NCBI RefSeq assembly: GCF_000219625.1
Contig: NC_018216.1
Coordinates: 1,364,001-1,428,000 of the forward strand
Direction of reading: 5' to 3'
DNA from: Zymoseptoria tritici IPO323
Taxonomy: Eukaryota > Ascomycota > Dothideomycetes > Mycosphaerellales > Mycosphaerellaceae
Length of the DNA stretch: 64,000 bases
Below, piece after piece: positions 22,258-33,696 of the stretch. The translations under genes and the position numbers were made by a program. Numbering within the stretch: position 1 is the first letter of the stretch; each line of letters begins with the position of its first letter. Below the pieces are notes generated by a model that ran no database searches, was not told where the DNA came from, and saw only the letters and a program-made list of their open reading frames with translations.

Positions 22258-22419
22258 TTGAAGGAGGTGCATAGTTGTGGTGTTAGAGCTGAAGACGACA
22301 AGAGCGTGATGTCTGAAGCGTGACAACAGCCGCTTAGTGTGGGAGAGTCGGCGTATATACCAGTTTTGGGGTCTACTCTAAAGGTCTACAGAACGAGGTG
22401 ATGGCTCTAAATCGCAAGA

Positions 22420-24263
22420 TCAGACATTCAACTCCGCCACTTTAGCGGACTTCAAAGCGTCCGCATACTTCTCCATCGCAGGCTTGACCTTGGTCTCGAC
22501 AAGCTTCGTGACTATCTCAGGGGAACGTCCGATGAACGTGGCCGGGTCCAGAAGCGCGTCCAGCTCAGGGATGATGCTATCGAAGTACTTGTTGTTGCGA
22601 ATGCGCTCGATGAGATCGTTGGGCTTGCCCTCCTGCTTGACGACAGCGCCGGCTTGGTGGGATAGCACTCTAGACTTCTATTAGTAGGTGAGCAGCAACA
22701 CAACAATCGACCGAGCTCACCGAATCTCCTCGTGAACCTCTTGACGAGAGGCGCCACGCTCGACCATGGCCATGATAACGTTTTCGGTCGCCATGAACGG
22801 CAGTTCCTGGTCAATACGCTGTTGAATGACAGCCTTGTTGACGACGAGACCGTTTGAGATGTTGTTGAGCTGATGGCCGTGTTAGGACTCAACCAAATCA
22901 TCTTGAACAAGCACAACTAACCAGAATGAGGCACGCATCGGCGCAGAGGAACGACTCAGGCAGGGAGATCCGGCGAATAGCCGAGTCATCGAGACTACGC
23001 TCCAACCATTGCGAAGCATAAGTCTGCTCAGCATCAGCACTGTAGTTGCGAAGCTTGCGACCCAGCGAGCACAATCTCTCAGATCTCATCGGGTTGCGCT
23101 TGTAAGCCATGGCACTGGATCCGATCTGGTCAGCCTCAAAGGGCTCCTCGAGCTCCTTGAACATGGCCAAATGTCTGATGTCGCCACCGATGCGCTCGCA
23201 AGCACAGCCGAAAGAACTCAGCGCGTGGAGGACGTCGACGTCGATGAGACGTGAGTAGGTCTGACTGGTCGAGATATCGGCCTCCTTGAAGCCAGACTTG
23301 GCGGTCACGAGCTCGTCGAGCTTCTCCACTGCAGCGTGGTCGCCCTTGAAGATTGCCAGAAAGCTGGCCTGGGTTCCAGTGGTTCCCTTGACGCCACGGA
23401 AAGAGTGCACAATCTCTTCTCTCTGAACTTCGAGGTTGCGCAGGTTGCGGAGCAGGTCGGTGATCCACAGACTGGCACGCTTGCCGACAGTGACGAGTTG
23501 AGCTGCTTGTCCGTGGGTGTAGCCTAGGCAAGGAAGATCACGGTATTCCACGGCGAATGCAGCCAAGCGCTGGATCACTGCTGCAAGCTTGGGAAGGACG
23601 ACGTCTAGTGCATCGCGGAGGAAGATCTGTTAATGTCAGTCATGGGATCCTCGGAAAGAGCCAATGGTGCATACCAGATCGGCATTGTCTGTCACATAGC
23701 TACACAGTCCATTAGACCCATTTCGCACAGAATACTGCATTCAACTCACCAAGACGTCGCTCCCCAATGAATGATACCAGCAGCTTCAGGCGCGGCAATA
23801 CCATAAGTATGAACATGAGCCATGACATCGTGGCGCCTCCGCTTCTCCTCCACAGCGGCCGTAGCAAACTCCTCGTCCTCGATGCGAACGTGATCTTTCA
23901 ATTGCTTGATAGCGGTCTCTGAGATGTCGAGACCAAGCTCGCGCTCCGACTCGGCGAGGTGCACCCATAGCTGTCGCCAGGTGCTGAAGCGGTTGCGCGG
24001 AGAGAAGATGTACTTCATCTCCGGCGAGCAGTACCTCGAGTTGAGGGGACTGAAATGTGTCAGTCTTTTTTTTTGAATCAATGCTTCTCTCGCTTCTTCA
24101 TTCTGCTATGTGCTTCGCACAATCATGCAGACCATCTATTTTCTGCATGCGTATGCAAAGCCTTCTTGCACTGCCTACAGCCATAATAGCATTCTGCTTC
24201 TTCCACTGACCCGAATTTGACAGCGTGTACTTACTTCTGGTATGTGTCATTGTCGGTCGACAT
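22420..24263 (-). CDS. ADE13: Adenylosuccinate lyase
   Basis: Purine biosynthesis enzyme acting twice: SAICAR to AICAR plus fumarate, and adenylosuccinate to AMP plus fumarate; a cytosolic homotetramer. Six minus-strand exons (24263-24235, 24049-23750, 23699-23675, 23626-22922, 22869-22721, 22669-22420) give 485 aa, the normal length. The start MSTDNDTYQ joins [12 protein letters not shown]. Active-site regions visible: [20 protein letters not shown], the [16 protein letters not shown] block, and the fumarate-lyase signature [14 protein letters not shown]. The C-terminal [16 protein letters not shown] block is split by a 51-nt intron. The 25-nt third exon is a micro-exon. No sign of damage; essential housekeeping role. 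Confidence 0.95.
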
Positions 24264-24878
24264 CTTGCTTGTTCTTGAACCAGAGGACGAATATCTGGTT
24301 CAATGTGGGCTGTGAGATGTGCAGGTCCTGGGATTTTCTGTATGTGAAGTCCGGGATCGGACGGAATAGAGTTTCGCTTAGATTTCCAGATGCCGAGATC
24401 GTGGAAGGCCGACCATATATATTTTACTGACAACAGTTCGGGAAGAGTACTCAGAAGTTCAAGTTCAAGTGACAAGGCAGAGCAGCGCGTTCGCATAATG
24501 GTCTGCGACGGGATTCGGGTACAAGAGTCATGATTTTGCCTCGACGATATACGCTTACGCATCTTCCACCTTCACCTACGGCCAGTCCCAATGCCGTTCG
24601 CTGTCTCGGAGGCGTATAGCTAGATCCTGTCATCGCTGCCCATCATCCCGCACCTTTCGTCGCTCAATAAACAAGCAGCTGTGCTTGCGTGACGCCAATG
24701 CCATGAGTCGCGGTCCACCCATGGTCGTTCACTCGAAAGCTCCCTCAGACAGTATTTGTCGTTCCTCTCGGTCATGCTCATGATCCTTCAACTAGCTTAA
24801 AAGGGCCTCTAGATGGATGCCTGCCAGCCCGTAGTCGTGGATCATGCATGGCTTCACAATCCCACTATCTCCCCTCCC
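24264..24878. other. Upstream region of ADE13
   Basis: About 600 bp 5' of the minus-strand ADE13 start and 3' of the next minus-strand gene. No gene seen. Confidence 0.5.
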
Positions 24879-25121
24879 TCATCTCTCGAAGATCTTTTTG
24901 ATGGTGTTGGTGATGGATCGGTTGTTGAACAGCCATTGGTTGCTGTGGCGGCCGCAGTCGCTGAAAGTCTGGCTCTGAGTCCGAACCTTGCGCTTCTCTG
25001 GCTTATGGGTGGTTCGTGGTGCGGGCGGCGTCCAGCTTTCCAACGAAGACGTCGAAGACATGAAGGACTTCGTGTCCCATGCCTGAGAGCTCTCGGTATT
25101 TGATCGACGGAAGGCTTGCAT
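24879..25121 (-). CDS. Small conserved-looking protein (80 aa)
   Basis: Single exon from ATG at 25121, MQAFRRSNTESSQAWD to a stop after NTIKKIFER. The N-terminal half is Ser/Thr/basic and probably disordered. The C-terminal DCGRHSNQWLFNNRSITNT resembles a short motif (CGRHxxxWLF...) that I recall from small uncharacterised fungal proteins. No signal peptide or membrane helix. The conserved-looking C-terminus and consistent codon use argue for a real gene; function unknown. Confidence 0.5.
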   Translation of the reverse strand: MQAFRRSNTESSQAWDTKSFMSSTSSLESWTPPAPRTTHKPEKRKVRTQSQTFSDCGRHSNQWLFNNRSITNTIKKIFER

Positions 25122-25952
25122 CGTATATTTGGATGATTTGGGTGTTGGTCGTGATTTAGTAGTGCTGTTAATCCGGTTGAGCGTTGGTGTTCGTTGTGTG
25201 TTCGAGCTGGTCTTGGAGCAGTCGATTTTTGTGAGATCACTTCGGTGTCGGATTCGACCTGCCTTTATGTCTCCGGCCTCCCTGAATTCGGTATCACCAG
25301 GACCAACTCCAGTCGAGAAGATGCATCATTGCTCATGTGAGAACATCTAGCGTGCCGGCCAAGGCGACAAAACATCCGTGCGAACGTGCGTGACTGCACA
25401 ATACGCAAGATCATCAAGAGTCATACGACAACGTATTGGCGGAAACGCGACTACCTGCATGTATGGCGGCAATGTTGCTCAGGTGGTCCACCTACAAGAC
25501 GCAAGTCGGGACCGGTCAAAGCGAGACCTGCGTGAATTAAGAACGTGTTCCGCTTATTGGCTGGCCCTACAGCAGGGCGTCGACACTGATTTGACGAGGA
25601 TCCTAAAGGATTGCAAGATATGCCGAGTTGCCGCGAGACTTCTTAGGAACCAGTCGTCTGGTTGCAATGCCATGGAGCTCGCAGACCGTGTGATGTGTTC
25701 ACCTCGATAAGCCAAGCATATATTACGTAGCGCGCGGCCTCAAATGCCGGGGAGCTTCTAGCGCCCTTCTAGCGTACTACCGACATGCTTGTTGGCCGAC
25801 TCCCGTAGGAGTCCTTGGCCTCTGCGGCCTCGGAATGCTGCTTCGATTGATTTCAAGCAAGGCAGCTGACCTGGTCTTACATGATCCGATGCTGCGAGAG
25901 GATCCGGAATATCGCGTTACCAGGAGGCCTCAGTTTCGGCAGTGTCGGAACT
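25122..25952. other. Intergenic, no gene; small inverted repeat
   Basis: About 830 bp 3' of the phosphopantetheinyl transferase. Contains a perfect 6-bp stem with 4-nt loop at 25798-25813 (GACTCC CGTA GGAGTC), which may be chance. The open frame at 25378-25710 shows no domain. Confidence 0.45.
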
Positions 25953-27173
25953 TCAAGTGTGAGTTGTTGGAGCAATCTTCAAATGCTGATAGGCATAGTC
26001 CAGAATGTCTTTCTGCAGATCAATGGAGCTGAAAGGCGGCACTTTGATGCCTTTGATCTTGCCTTGTATGGCGGTCGACACCATGTGGTTCTCGTCAAAC
26101 GCCGTAATGTTCATGCGAACATCGCTGACCTCCTCGCTACTGAGGTGAACCTCGACATCGTTGACCTCCTCACCCCACTGACTGGAGCCGTCCTTCTGAG
26201 GCGGATCAGCGGGCTTCGGACTACGTACGTTGAAAAATTCCAGTTCCTTCAGCCACGGCGCCAGTAGTGCCTCGCCAGCAAGCTTGATGTATGCTTCCTT
26301 GTAGCAGAAGTACGTGTAGAAACGACGCAGCTTGGCTTCGATGATACGGTTGGAGTTCAATGTGATGGCTTCTCCCTCCTTCGTGGTGACAGCAAGGTTT
26401 CTGTTGCGCTGCACACAACGGTCGTGGCGGCCGAGCTCTTCCTTGCTCAAGATTTTGCCGTCCGCCAGAGTAACATAGTCGACGTCAAACTTCATGCTCC
26501 ATCGCTCTTCATCGCTGAAGACAAAGTCGAAGGTGTCGACCCAGCTCTCCAGACCTTCCTCTTCTATGGTGCGGTCATCGTTTCGTTCGTGTACGCAAAC
26601 GATGTCAGTGCCCACCATGACATTCGTGTCAAAGTCTTCGGCGGCTGGAGTATTGACAGATCCCTCGATGATACCTTCAGAGCTGTACGAATGTCGCAGC
26701 TTGCCGTTCCATCCGATCAAGGTCACCAGTCCTGCCTGGTGTGACACGTTGAAGTCGATGCCCTCGATGGGCTTGCCGGCCACATCTACCGCGCATGGCT
26801 TTCCATGCTGTGCATCACCTTTCCTAGCAAGAATCACGTCCTTCCAGGGGATGTCCAGGGTTCTGGAGATATAGAGTCGCTTGATCAGTGCACTTGCAAG
26901 GCTCATGCGTGCGTCTTGAATGAACATCTTCGTCGAGATGGCATTCTGCTCGGCCACAGAAATCAAACCCATGGCTTCTGCTGCGCCAGGAGCATCCCAG
27001 ATTTTGGTTCCAGGCCACAGCTTTCGAGTATCGATCAGCCAGCAGGTAATTTCGCCAGCGTGCGGAGCGCCACTGACCAGAGATGTGGCATTGTGGAAGG
27101 CGTTGGTTATTCCATTGACCAGAGTCGAGACACTCGGCAGGCTGTCTGACAGCGACTGCAGTTGTTGGGCCAT
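25953..27173 (-). CDS. 4'-phosphopantetheinyl transferase, NpgA/Sfp type
   Basis: Transfers phosphopantetheine from CoA to carrier-protein serines of polyketide synthases, NRPSs and the alpha-aminoadipate reductase of lysine synthesis, so secondary metabolism and lysine supply depend on it. Single exon, 406 aa. Motifs: GIDFNVSHQAG (residues 138-148), the Mg-binding VGTDIV (Asp190) with FSDEE near 219-223, and the FYTYFCYKEAYIKLAGEALL block (Lys292, Glu293). Arg/Lys residues of the CoA phosphate site (KGDAQHGKPCAV) are also present. The first 40 residues and an acidic insert around 195-265 make it longer than bacterial Sfp but typical for filamentous fungi. Divergent from the SNO gene with about 720 bp between start codons. 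Confidence 0.9.
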   Translation of the reverse strand: MAQQLQSLSDSLPSVSTLVNGITNAFHNATSLVSGAPHAGEITCWLIDTRKLWPGTKIWDAPGAAEAMGLISVAEQNAISTKMFIQDARMSLASALIKRLYISRTLDIPWKDVILARKGDAQHGKPCAVDVAGKPIEGIDFNVSHQAGLVTLIGWNGKLRHSYSSEGIIEGSVNTPAAEDFDTNVMVGTDIVCVHERNDDRTIEEEGLESWVDTFDFVFSDEERWSMKFDVDYVTLADGKILSKEELGRHDRCVQRNRNLAVTTKEGEAITLNSNRIIEAKLRRFYTYFCYKEAYIKLAGEALLAPWLKELEFFNVRSPKPADPPQKDGSSQWGEEVNDVEVHLSSEEVSDVRMNITAFDENHMVSTAIQGKIKGIKVPPFSSIDLQKDILDYAYQHLKIAPTTHT

Positions 27174-27897
27174 GGTTTGAAGCTGTCCTGCTCGTCGATG
27201 GCACTGAACATACGAGTATGGGGGAATGTAACGAGAAAGTCCAAAGTGCAGCCGATCTCGACCGGAAATCGAAGGAGAAAAGTAGCGGCTGAGACCAGCA
27301 CCGCTGAGCTGACAAGTGATATGCCCGCGTTCGAGTTCTTGACGTAGCTACGATCTCACGCAGGATTGCATGCAGATGAGGTGTAGCGAGACCGTTGCTA
27401 TTTCGAGGCCGGATCCCCCTGTTGTCAATTCCCGATGGCGCAATCAAAACTGGTGGGACAATGATACCGGGGGCGACGATGAAAGCGAGGAGGAAGGCTC
27501 AATGAAGGACGTCGCTACACGGATACATCATCGCAGCGTCTAGCGTAATGTCGAAAGACTTGGAGACCCGATGACACGGTGTCGTATGCAAGATCGAATC
27601 GATGCACCGCAGGTCATGCAATGCAGTTGGACACTGACGTCGGGAAGTTGCATCGGACTGTGCCAGTCGTCACAGTCCCTGCGAGCGCTCTCTTTCCGGA
27701 GTCAGTCTGATGATCTTCGTTGCTCTGTCGGAACATCGAGCTCAGAATCGCGTATAATCGAAATGTCCACAATGCAAGGTGGAAGAGATGTGGTCGACGG
27801 CGTGAAGAACCCTGCCTGACTCATCATCGATTTTTAGTACATCGTTGAAACATTGCATCCCTCATTCTTCAACACAACACCAAATAATGCTCCAGCG
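27174..27897. other. Divergent promoter region (PPTase / SNO)
   Basis: Shared 724-bp region between the minus-strand phosphopantetheinyl transferase and the plus-strand SNO glutaminase. No ORF or element that I can support. Confidence 0.5.
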
Positions 27898-28701
27898 ATG
27901 ACAGATCTCACAGTGGGTGTGCTCGCCCTGCAGGGCGCCTTCGTCGAGCACATTGTTCTTCTCAAGCAAGCTGCCGCATTTCTCGCGTCCAGCAACGATC
28001 CTACAAGTGGCAAGATTCGAAACTTCACATGCATCGAAGTTAGGACAGAAGAACAGCTACGACAATGCGATGCTCTGGTTCTACCGGGCGGCGAAAGCAC
28101 CGCGATCTCGTTGGTAGCTGAGCGAAGTGGAATTCTGGAGCCGCTCCGAGACTATGTCAAAGTGCTCAGGAAACCTGTATGGGGAACTTGTGCAGGCCTG
28201 ATCCTGCTCGCCGAAAGCGCGAACAAATCAAAGTCAACGGGACAGGAACTCATCGGAGGATTGGACGTCCGGGTTCACAGGAATTACTTTGGACGTCAGG
28301 TTGAAAGCTTCACGGCCGATCTGGATTTACCATTCTTGGGAGACTCGAGACGATTTCCATCGGTTTTCATTCGAGCACCGGTGGTGGAAAAAGTGCTGCC
28401 GCCATCAGCAGCTCCGATCGACCATAGTGCCGAAGGAAGGATCTCTGCTCCTCCAAGACGGGAGACCTCGGCCACAGTAGAGATTCTGGGTCGTTTGCCA
28501 GGTAGAGCCAAAGCTATTCGCGACAAGACTGTCACAGCTGAAGAGCTCGGCGAGGACGGCGACATCATTGCTGTCAGGCAGGGGAATGTGTTTGGAACGT
28601 CCTTTCATCCAGAGTTGACGGGCGACTCGCGCATTCATGCATGGTGGCTGAAAGAGGTCCTCTTGCTCAAAGAAGGAGGTCAAGAAGGCCCCGAACTTTA
28701 G
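27898..28701 (+). CDS. SNO1: Pyridoxal 5'-phosphate synthase glutaminase subunit (SNO/pdxT)
   Basis: Class I glutamine amidotransferase that hydrolyses glutamine and feeds ammonia to the SNZ/Pdx1 synthase in de novo vitamin B6 synthesis; cytosolic. Single exon, 267 aa from ATG at 27898. The triad is complete: Cys98 in PVWGTCAGLIL, His237 and Glu239 in TSFHPELTGD. Further family blocks: VGVLALQGAFVEH, ALVLPGGESTAIS (oxyanion GGES at 64-67), and RNYFGRQVESF. A roughly 30-residue insert (about 168-215) separates IRAP from the late strands, as is common in fungal members. The partner synthase gene is not in this window. Confidence 0.94.
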   Translation: MTDLTVGVLALQGAFVEHIVLLKQAAAFLASSNDPTSGKIRNFTCIEVRTEEQLRQCDALVLPGGESTAISLVAERSGILEPLRDYVKVLRKPVWGTCAGLILLAESANKSKSTGQELIGGLDVRVHRNYFGRQVESFTADLDLPFLGDSRRFPSVFIRAPVVEKVLPPSAAPIDHSAEGRISAPPRRETSATVEILGRLPGRAKAIRDKTVTAEELGEDGDIIAVRQGNVFGTSFHPELTGDSRIHAWWLKEVLLLKEGGQEGPEL

Positions 28702-28879
28702 CCAACGAGAGGCAACGCAGAGGTCGCATAGACGCGAGGCTTCGCAGTCCACCCGCAAGATCGTACTGCGGGCAACATTGAGTAGATCAAAACTACCGTA
28801 GGGTATCGTCCTGCACTCAGCTCTCATACCCTCATAAAAGAACCATCCCATCGCCTTCAAACGCCAGTATGTGCACCTC

Positions 28880-29484
28880 CTAAGCCCGGCCGTACTCATC
28901 GGCGTACCTGTCCGCTTGCTCCAGCATCCGTCCGTATCCACCACGACCTGGATCATACTCGTCACGGTATTCGTCTCTGACCTGTCCGCCACTTCTGCCA
29001 CGTCCATATTGTCTGCCCTCCGAGAAACCTTCGTCCAGATCCGTCCGGATAATGCGCTCATCCAACTTTGTGCCACCCACGTACTTCAGACAGTCCAGCG
29101 CATCCTCGTGTGTGTAGTATTCGACGAAGCAGAAGCCACAGGGTGTCTTGTTGAAGCGATCTAGACCCATCACCAAACGCTTGATCTCGCCGCATGTGCT
29201 GAAGAGGGAGTGGATTTGCTCTTCGGTGGTGTAGAAGGATAGATTGCCGACGTAGAGCGTCGTTGCTGCGGACAGCTTCTCTTCGAGGTCTGGTGACGGT
29301 GCGCGCTCGGTGCCGGCCGGTTGATCGTAGTTGGGGTCTCGCTTGCGCTTCTTGTACTGAAAACAGTGTTAGTGATCAATGGTGCGGCGCATGCGACTCC
29401 AATGCGCAGTCGTACCTTGCTCATGGCGTATGATGATGGCTTATCGAGCCGATCGACTGTGTTTCTCATCTGAAAGGACGGCAT
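28880..29484 (-). CDS. Nuclear cap-binding protein subunit 2 (CBC20)
   Basis: Small subunit of the nuclear cap-binding complex, which binds the m7G cap of Pol II transcripts and supports splicing and export. Two exons, 29484-29416 and 29356-28880, phase 0, 181 aa. After a lysine-rich linker comes one RRM: RNP2 LYVGNL (about 57-62) and RNP1 GFCFVEY (about 97-103). The cap-stacking tyrosine environment is NYDQPAG and SFYTTEEQI, and the conserved [11 protein letters not shown] follows the RRM. The tail is Arg/Gly/Tyr-rich ([20 protein letters not shown]). It is convergent with SNO; the stop codons are only about 180 bp apart. Confidence 0.95.
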
Positions 29485-29694
29485 TTTTGTGTAGTGTCGT
29501 GTTGGTCTGTTGGAGTAAGTCAAGCTCTCGGAAGCCCGAGCTCGACGCGCTAGAACTAGACCACGCGATTGCCCTTCACAAGCAAGCTGCATCTTTTATT
29601 CAACATCTGACTTGCTATTTGTGCTTCTGAATCTCCTTACTGACTACGATCATGAGCCTGGCATAATCTCACTTGCCATTAGGATTCGCACGAG

Positions 29695-32404
29695 ATGCCG
29701 AAAATCCTCTCATGTCAGCCACGCTGGCTCGATCACAATACGCCTGCCTTCGACTTCTTCCAGCCTCCCGACAAGAACACATCACCGCAGCAGCACGATG
29801 AGCAACGAGTCGCACCGCCGAGAAAGATCGCACATAGAGGGAGCGAGGTCTTCACTGTCGTTGGCAACGAATTGAGATGGAGTGACTTGGGAGTGCTGAA
29901 AGACGCTGGAGAAGGAGAAGGCAGATATGAACATCGGCACGGGCATAACAAGCCAGCTTACAAGGTGGGCAGAGGACAATTGCAAATAAGCTGTAGATTT
30001 CAGCTAATCAATTCCTCAGGTTCTCCGGGCTCCATCTTACAAGCAGATTCAACAGCTATCTGTTTCTCCATCTGGAGATCTTCTAGCCATTTTGACTTCA
30101 CATACCTGCCATATCGCGGTGCTACCCGCGCGTGAGCATCTCAACTACGAGGATACGCAGCCATTGAAGCTCCGCTACCACCAACTGGGTCCCACGATTC
30201 ACGTCCTGGACCAAGCTCCCCTGGTAAGCGCTGTCTGGCACCCACTGTCTCCGTCTGGAAATGGCCTTGTGACTGTCACGAAAGACGCATGTGTACGGCT
30301 GTGGGAATTGGACATTGAGAGCAGAGGCACATTCAACGAACCCTCTCTGGCAGTGGATCTCAAGAAGCTAGGCAATGCTTCCACTGTGCGCGAGGACTTC
30401 AGTGCGAGCAAGTACGGCGTAAACAAAGGCTACTCTGCCGACGATGTGGAAATGCAGGTCGCGAGCAGCTGTTTCGGCGGGCAGGGCAGAGATGCTGAGG
30501 ACGGCTGGTCGAGCATGACCTTGTGGGTAGCTATGACCGAGGGCGACGTGTACGCTCTCTGCCCGTTTCTGCCGGCGAAGTTCTGGGCACCACCTTCGTT
30601 GTTACCCAGTCTAAGCACGAGCATCGTCGCAAAGACAAGAGTACTTGATCAAGATCGCCAGGTCTCCGAATCGGACAAGCGCGCTGCACATCAGCAGAGT
30701 AATTGGCTTGCCGACCTGGACCAGCAGGACCCAATCACGGTGGAGGGAGACCACAATGTCATGGAGATCTACTCCCGCCCGGAGCGTCCAGGCGTCATCC
30801 CAAAGTTGCAAGGACCGTTCCAGCTCTCGCCGGAGCCCGACTTTGGAGAGATCACTGACATCCACGTCATCGCGCCAAAGTTGAACGAGGAGGAGTTCTT
30901 CGATGACGAGGAAGACTATGACGACTTTGGGCACGATGAAGGGCTGAGCGTTGGAATCGTGTGCTTGGCGACAATGACTGGCAAAGTTCATGTCTGTCTG
31001 AATGTCGAAGGTGTGGAGGCTGAGTGGTTGCCTACGAAGCGTGCTCGGACGCATGCACTGGAAGATGCGGACGATGTGAAAGAGCTACTTTTGCTGGACA
31101 CCGTCCATTTTGGTGGCGATGATCGAGTCGCAGCCTCGGAGAGCTGGACGACCTTCACTACTTCTCCCGTGGATCGATACGAGGTCTTCACCACGCAGGC
31201 ATCTGGTGTTTACAGCGTCTCATTCAGGTCGTGGATCGGCGCTCTTGAGGAGGAGCTTTCTGCAGCGCAGACTGATGCTGAAGGTGCTGGCATACGTCTC
31301 AATGTCTTGCTCGAGTCGTTGCGCACTACTGCTGAGCCCGTCACCTCCAAATTCTCTACGGCCCAGAATGAAGTCAACGCTGCCATTGCTGTACTGGCCG
31401 ATGTTGATGCGGATGTTGGATATGTCATTCTTACATCAGCCCAAAACCAGCCTTTCGTGACCATACTCGACATCCCAGCCACGGCACAGCACCCATTCGA
31501 GCCAGAAGATCTGGCACCAACGCGTGCGCTGCCTGCACCCGAATCACGAGCGCCATACCAGCCTGCAGAGATCTTCTACCAAAGTACCGAACTGCCAGAC
31601 AGACTCCGAAAATGGCGGCAAGAAAGCGCATCTGGGTCGATGGGAGATGTCAATGGAGAAATAAGATTCTCCCCGTACACTCTTCAGAAATTGACCGATG
31701 CGCACCGAGTCCTCAGCCATGAGACCCATACCTTGGGTCTAGCGGCAGCAGAGCTTTTCCGTCGATGCGAGCGGATGGTCAGCGAGATGAGAGCTCAAGT
31801 CGACAAAGTACGAGAACTGTCCAATCGTGTCAACAGTGTGACAGGCGAGGACGAATTCCCCGAGCAACGGCCCGGTGAGCCGGAATTTGTCCGGGGTGGG
31901 CGGTACAAGATTGAGAGCCGCATCCAACAAAGACAAGAGAAGACTTTGGAGCTCAAGGAGCGCGTGGATAGGCTACGGAAGAAGATGCGAGGACTTGGTG
32001 GGAAAGAGCTCTCGGCGAAAGAGCGCGCGTTCATGGACGAAGTGGCCCGGCTCGAACGCAGTATATTACCCACGCCCACGCCAACCACTCCTGCAGGGTT
32101 GCTGAAGTTGGGAGACAGCGATCCCTCCGACTCTCTTGTTCTGGACGAAGATCAGGAGTCGATCGCTGCCCGCGTCAAGGCTGCGCAAGATGTGTATCAG
32201 CAGCTCATCGCACAAGCAGCGACTGTGCAGAAGACACTCGAAGCTGCTCAGGCAGAGGCAAAGCGGCCTACATCCAGTGGCACCGGTGCCTCGAATTTCA
32301 GACAACGAAAACTTGAACAAGTCTTTGCACTACTGGAGAGGGAGTCTGCGCTTGTCGATGCCGTCAGTGAACGATTGGAGAAGCTTCAGGCTGCTATTCG
32401 TTGA
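29695..32404 (+). CDS. NUP82: Nucleoporin NUP82/NUP88-like
   Basis: Cytoplasmic-face nuclear-pore scaffold protein that anchors mRNA export factors. Two exons, 29695-29964 and 30020-32404, give 884 aa. The N-terminal two thirds is beta-propeller-like (VLRAPSYKQIQQLSVSPSGD, LVSAVWHPLSPSGNGLVTVT with VRLWELD, WVAMTEGDVYALCPFLPAKF), with an acidic loop EEEFFDDEEDYDDFGHDE near 290-310. The last about 230 residues are helical with heptad-like pattern (ELFRRCERMVSEMRAQVDKV, QRQEKTLELKERVDRLRKKM, final LEQVFALLERE), the coiled coil used to join the Nup159 complex. No damage seen. Confidence 0.85.
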
Positions 32405-32545
32405 AGACGATCATGACCGGAAAGCTTGGGAATACCTGATGAGATGAATTGAATATGCTACAACTAGAACGACGAGCCAAGCGGCCGAAGCAAATTCTAT
32501 CATATCTCCATCAATCCTTGAGCATAAAGCCTGCTTCAAACCACG

Positions 32546-33301
32546 TCACGAGACAATCCCACTGTTCAGCACAACGGCGACACCTGCTATGACACCCTGG
32601 CAAGCCATCGCAGCCTTATTGTTGTCTCCATCATCAACGACTGCTTCTTTCGCTCCCGCTCGGCACATCGATGTCGTATACACGATCCCCTTCGGCAAAC
32701 TCAAGACTCTCCTCATCGATGCCTGTATCGATTCATAGTCCGACTTTGACACGCCCGCCTGCTCCGCATGAAAGACACAATCTCCCGTGATCAGTAAATC
32801 ACCCACTCTATACCCAACATGACACTTCGAGCGGCCAGACAGACGCATAACGCGAACCGTCAGCGAACCAACCAGAAACTTCTCTCCATCCGCAAACGCT
32901 CCGTCAAAGTCTTTTTCCCATTGTCGATTCGTCAAGCAGTATTTCCGAAAATGCATCCGCTTTAGGATATTCAAGCTCTTCTTCGCCGCCACTCGAGGTT
33001 TGTAACCTTTCTTCTCCCAGATCTGTGTCCGCAGATACCTGGCTGCGCTGGGCCAGTCGGCGGAGGAGTTCGTCTCGAGGATGCGGTCGATGATGTAGTC
33101 ATTCTTTAGAATGATGGCGAGTAAGGCGTCGGCGGCTGCCGTCGATATGGCTTTTGAGGTGATAGAGTTGTCTAGGACGGGATCGATGATCACGGCGTGC
33201 TTTGAGGATGGATCGGCAAGGATGAATTGCCAGGTTTGGGTTGACGGCGAGAAGATGGTGTGGAGTTGAGGATTCTCAGAAGGGTTGTTGGTGAGGATCA
33301 T
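32546..33301 (-). CDS. Metallo-beta-lactamase-fold protein lacking metal ligands
   Basis: Single exon, 251 aa. It aligns along its length with persulfide dioxygenase/ETHE1-like MBL proteins: FILADPSSKHAVIIDPVLD, the position of the THAHADH metal motif, SAARYLRTQIWEKKG, DGAFADGEKFLVGSLTVRVM, and YRVGDLLITGDCVF. The metal site is gone: ETHAHADH-type sequence reads ETNSSADW, the third ligand loop reads LSGRSKCHVGY where GHTPDHVGY is usual, and the last GHDY-type His is replaced (YTTSMC). Only the bridging GD Asp remains. The frame is intact and codon use normal, so it looks like a maintained pseudoenzyme rather than debris. Function unknown; catalysis of the usual kind is very unlikely. Confidence 0.8.
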   Translation of the reverse strand: MILTNNPSENPQLHTIFSPSTQTWQFILADPSSKHAVIIDPVLDNSITSKAISTAAADALLAIILKNDYIIDRILETNSSADWPSAARYLRTQIWEKKGYKPRVAAKKSLNILKRMHFRKYCLTNRQWEKDFDGAFADGEKFLVGSLTVRVMRLSGRSKCHVGYRVGDLLITGDCVFHAEQAGVSKSDYESIQASMRRVLSLPKGIVYTTSMCRAGAKEAVVDDGDNNKAAMACQGVIAGVAVVLNSGIVS

Positions 33302-33696
33302 GGTCTGTCAGTCGCCATTGGGGTGACGGTTGGAAAATTGGCAATGTGGACAGGGCGACATGTCTTCGAGCGAAGTTGCTGTCGCACTGCTAGTTGGACT
33401 TCGATCAGCGCGACCGTCTTCTTTAGAACGTGTCAAATCTCGCGTTTGCGACTTGCGAGGCAGCGGCTCGGCGTTCGATTGAATTGATCGTCCCCGACTA
33501 TGCTGGGATCTCGACTAGCGGGGCAGTGGAAGCGTCGTAGTGTAATTGCTGTAGTAGCCTAGGCAAGGTCTCTTATACTCCCGAAGATATGCCCAGATCC
33601 ATCCGAGATTTGGACCAGAGCCGCATTGCTAGTCTTCTCCTCAGTACAGAACGACTTTTCAAGCCATACAGTCGACTTCAGAAGCACAGTCGTGTA

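Noticed and set aside
25798..25813. 6-bp stem, 4-nt loop inverted repeat
   Set aside because: Too short to distinguish from chance; no terminator-like or element-end context in a eukaryotic intergenic region.
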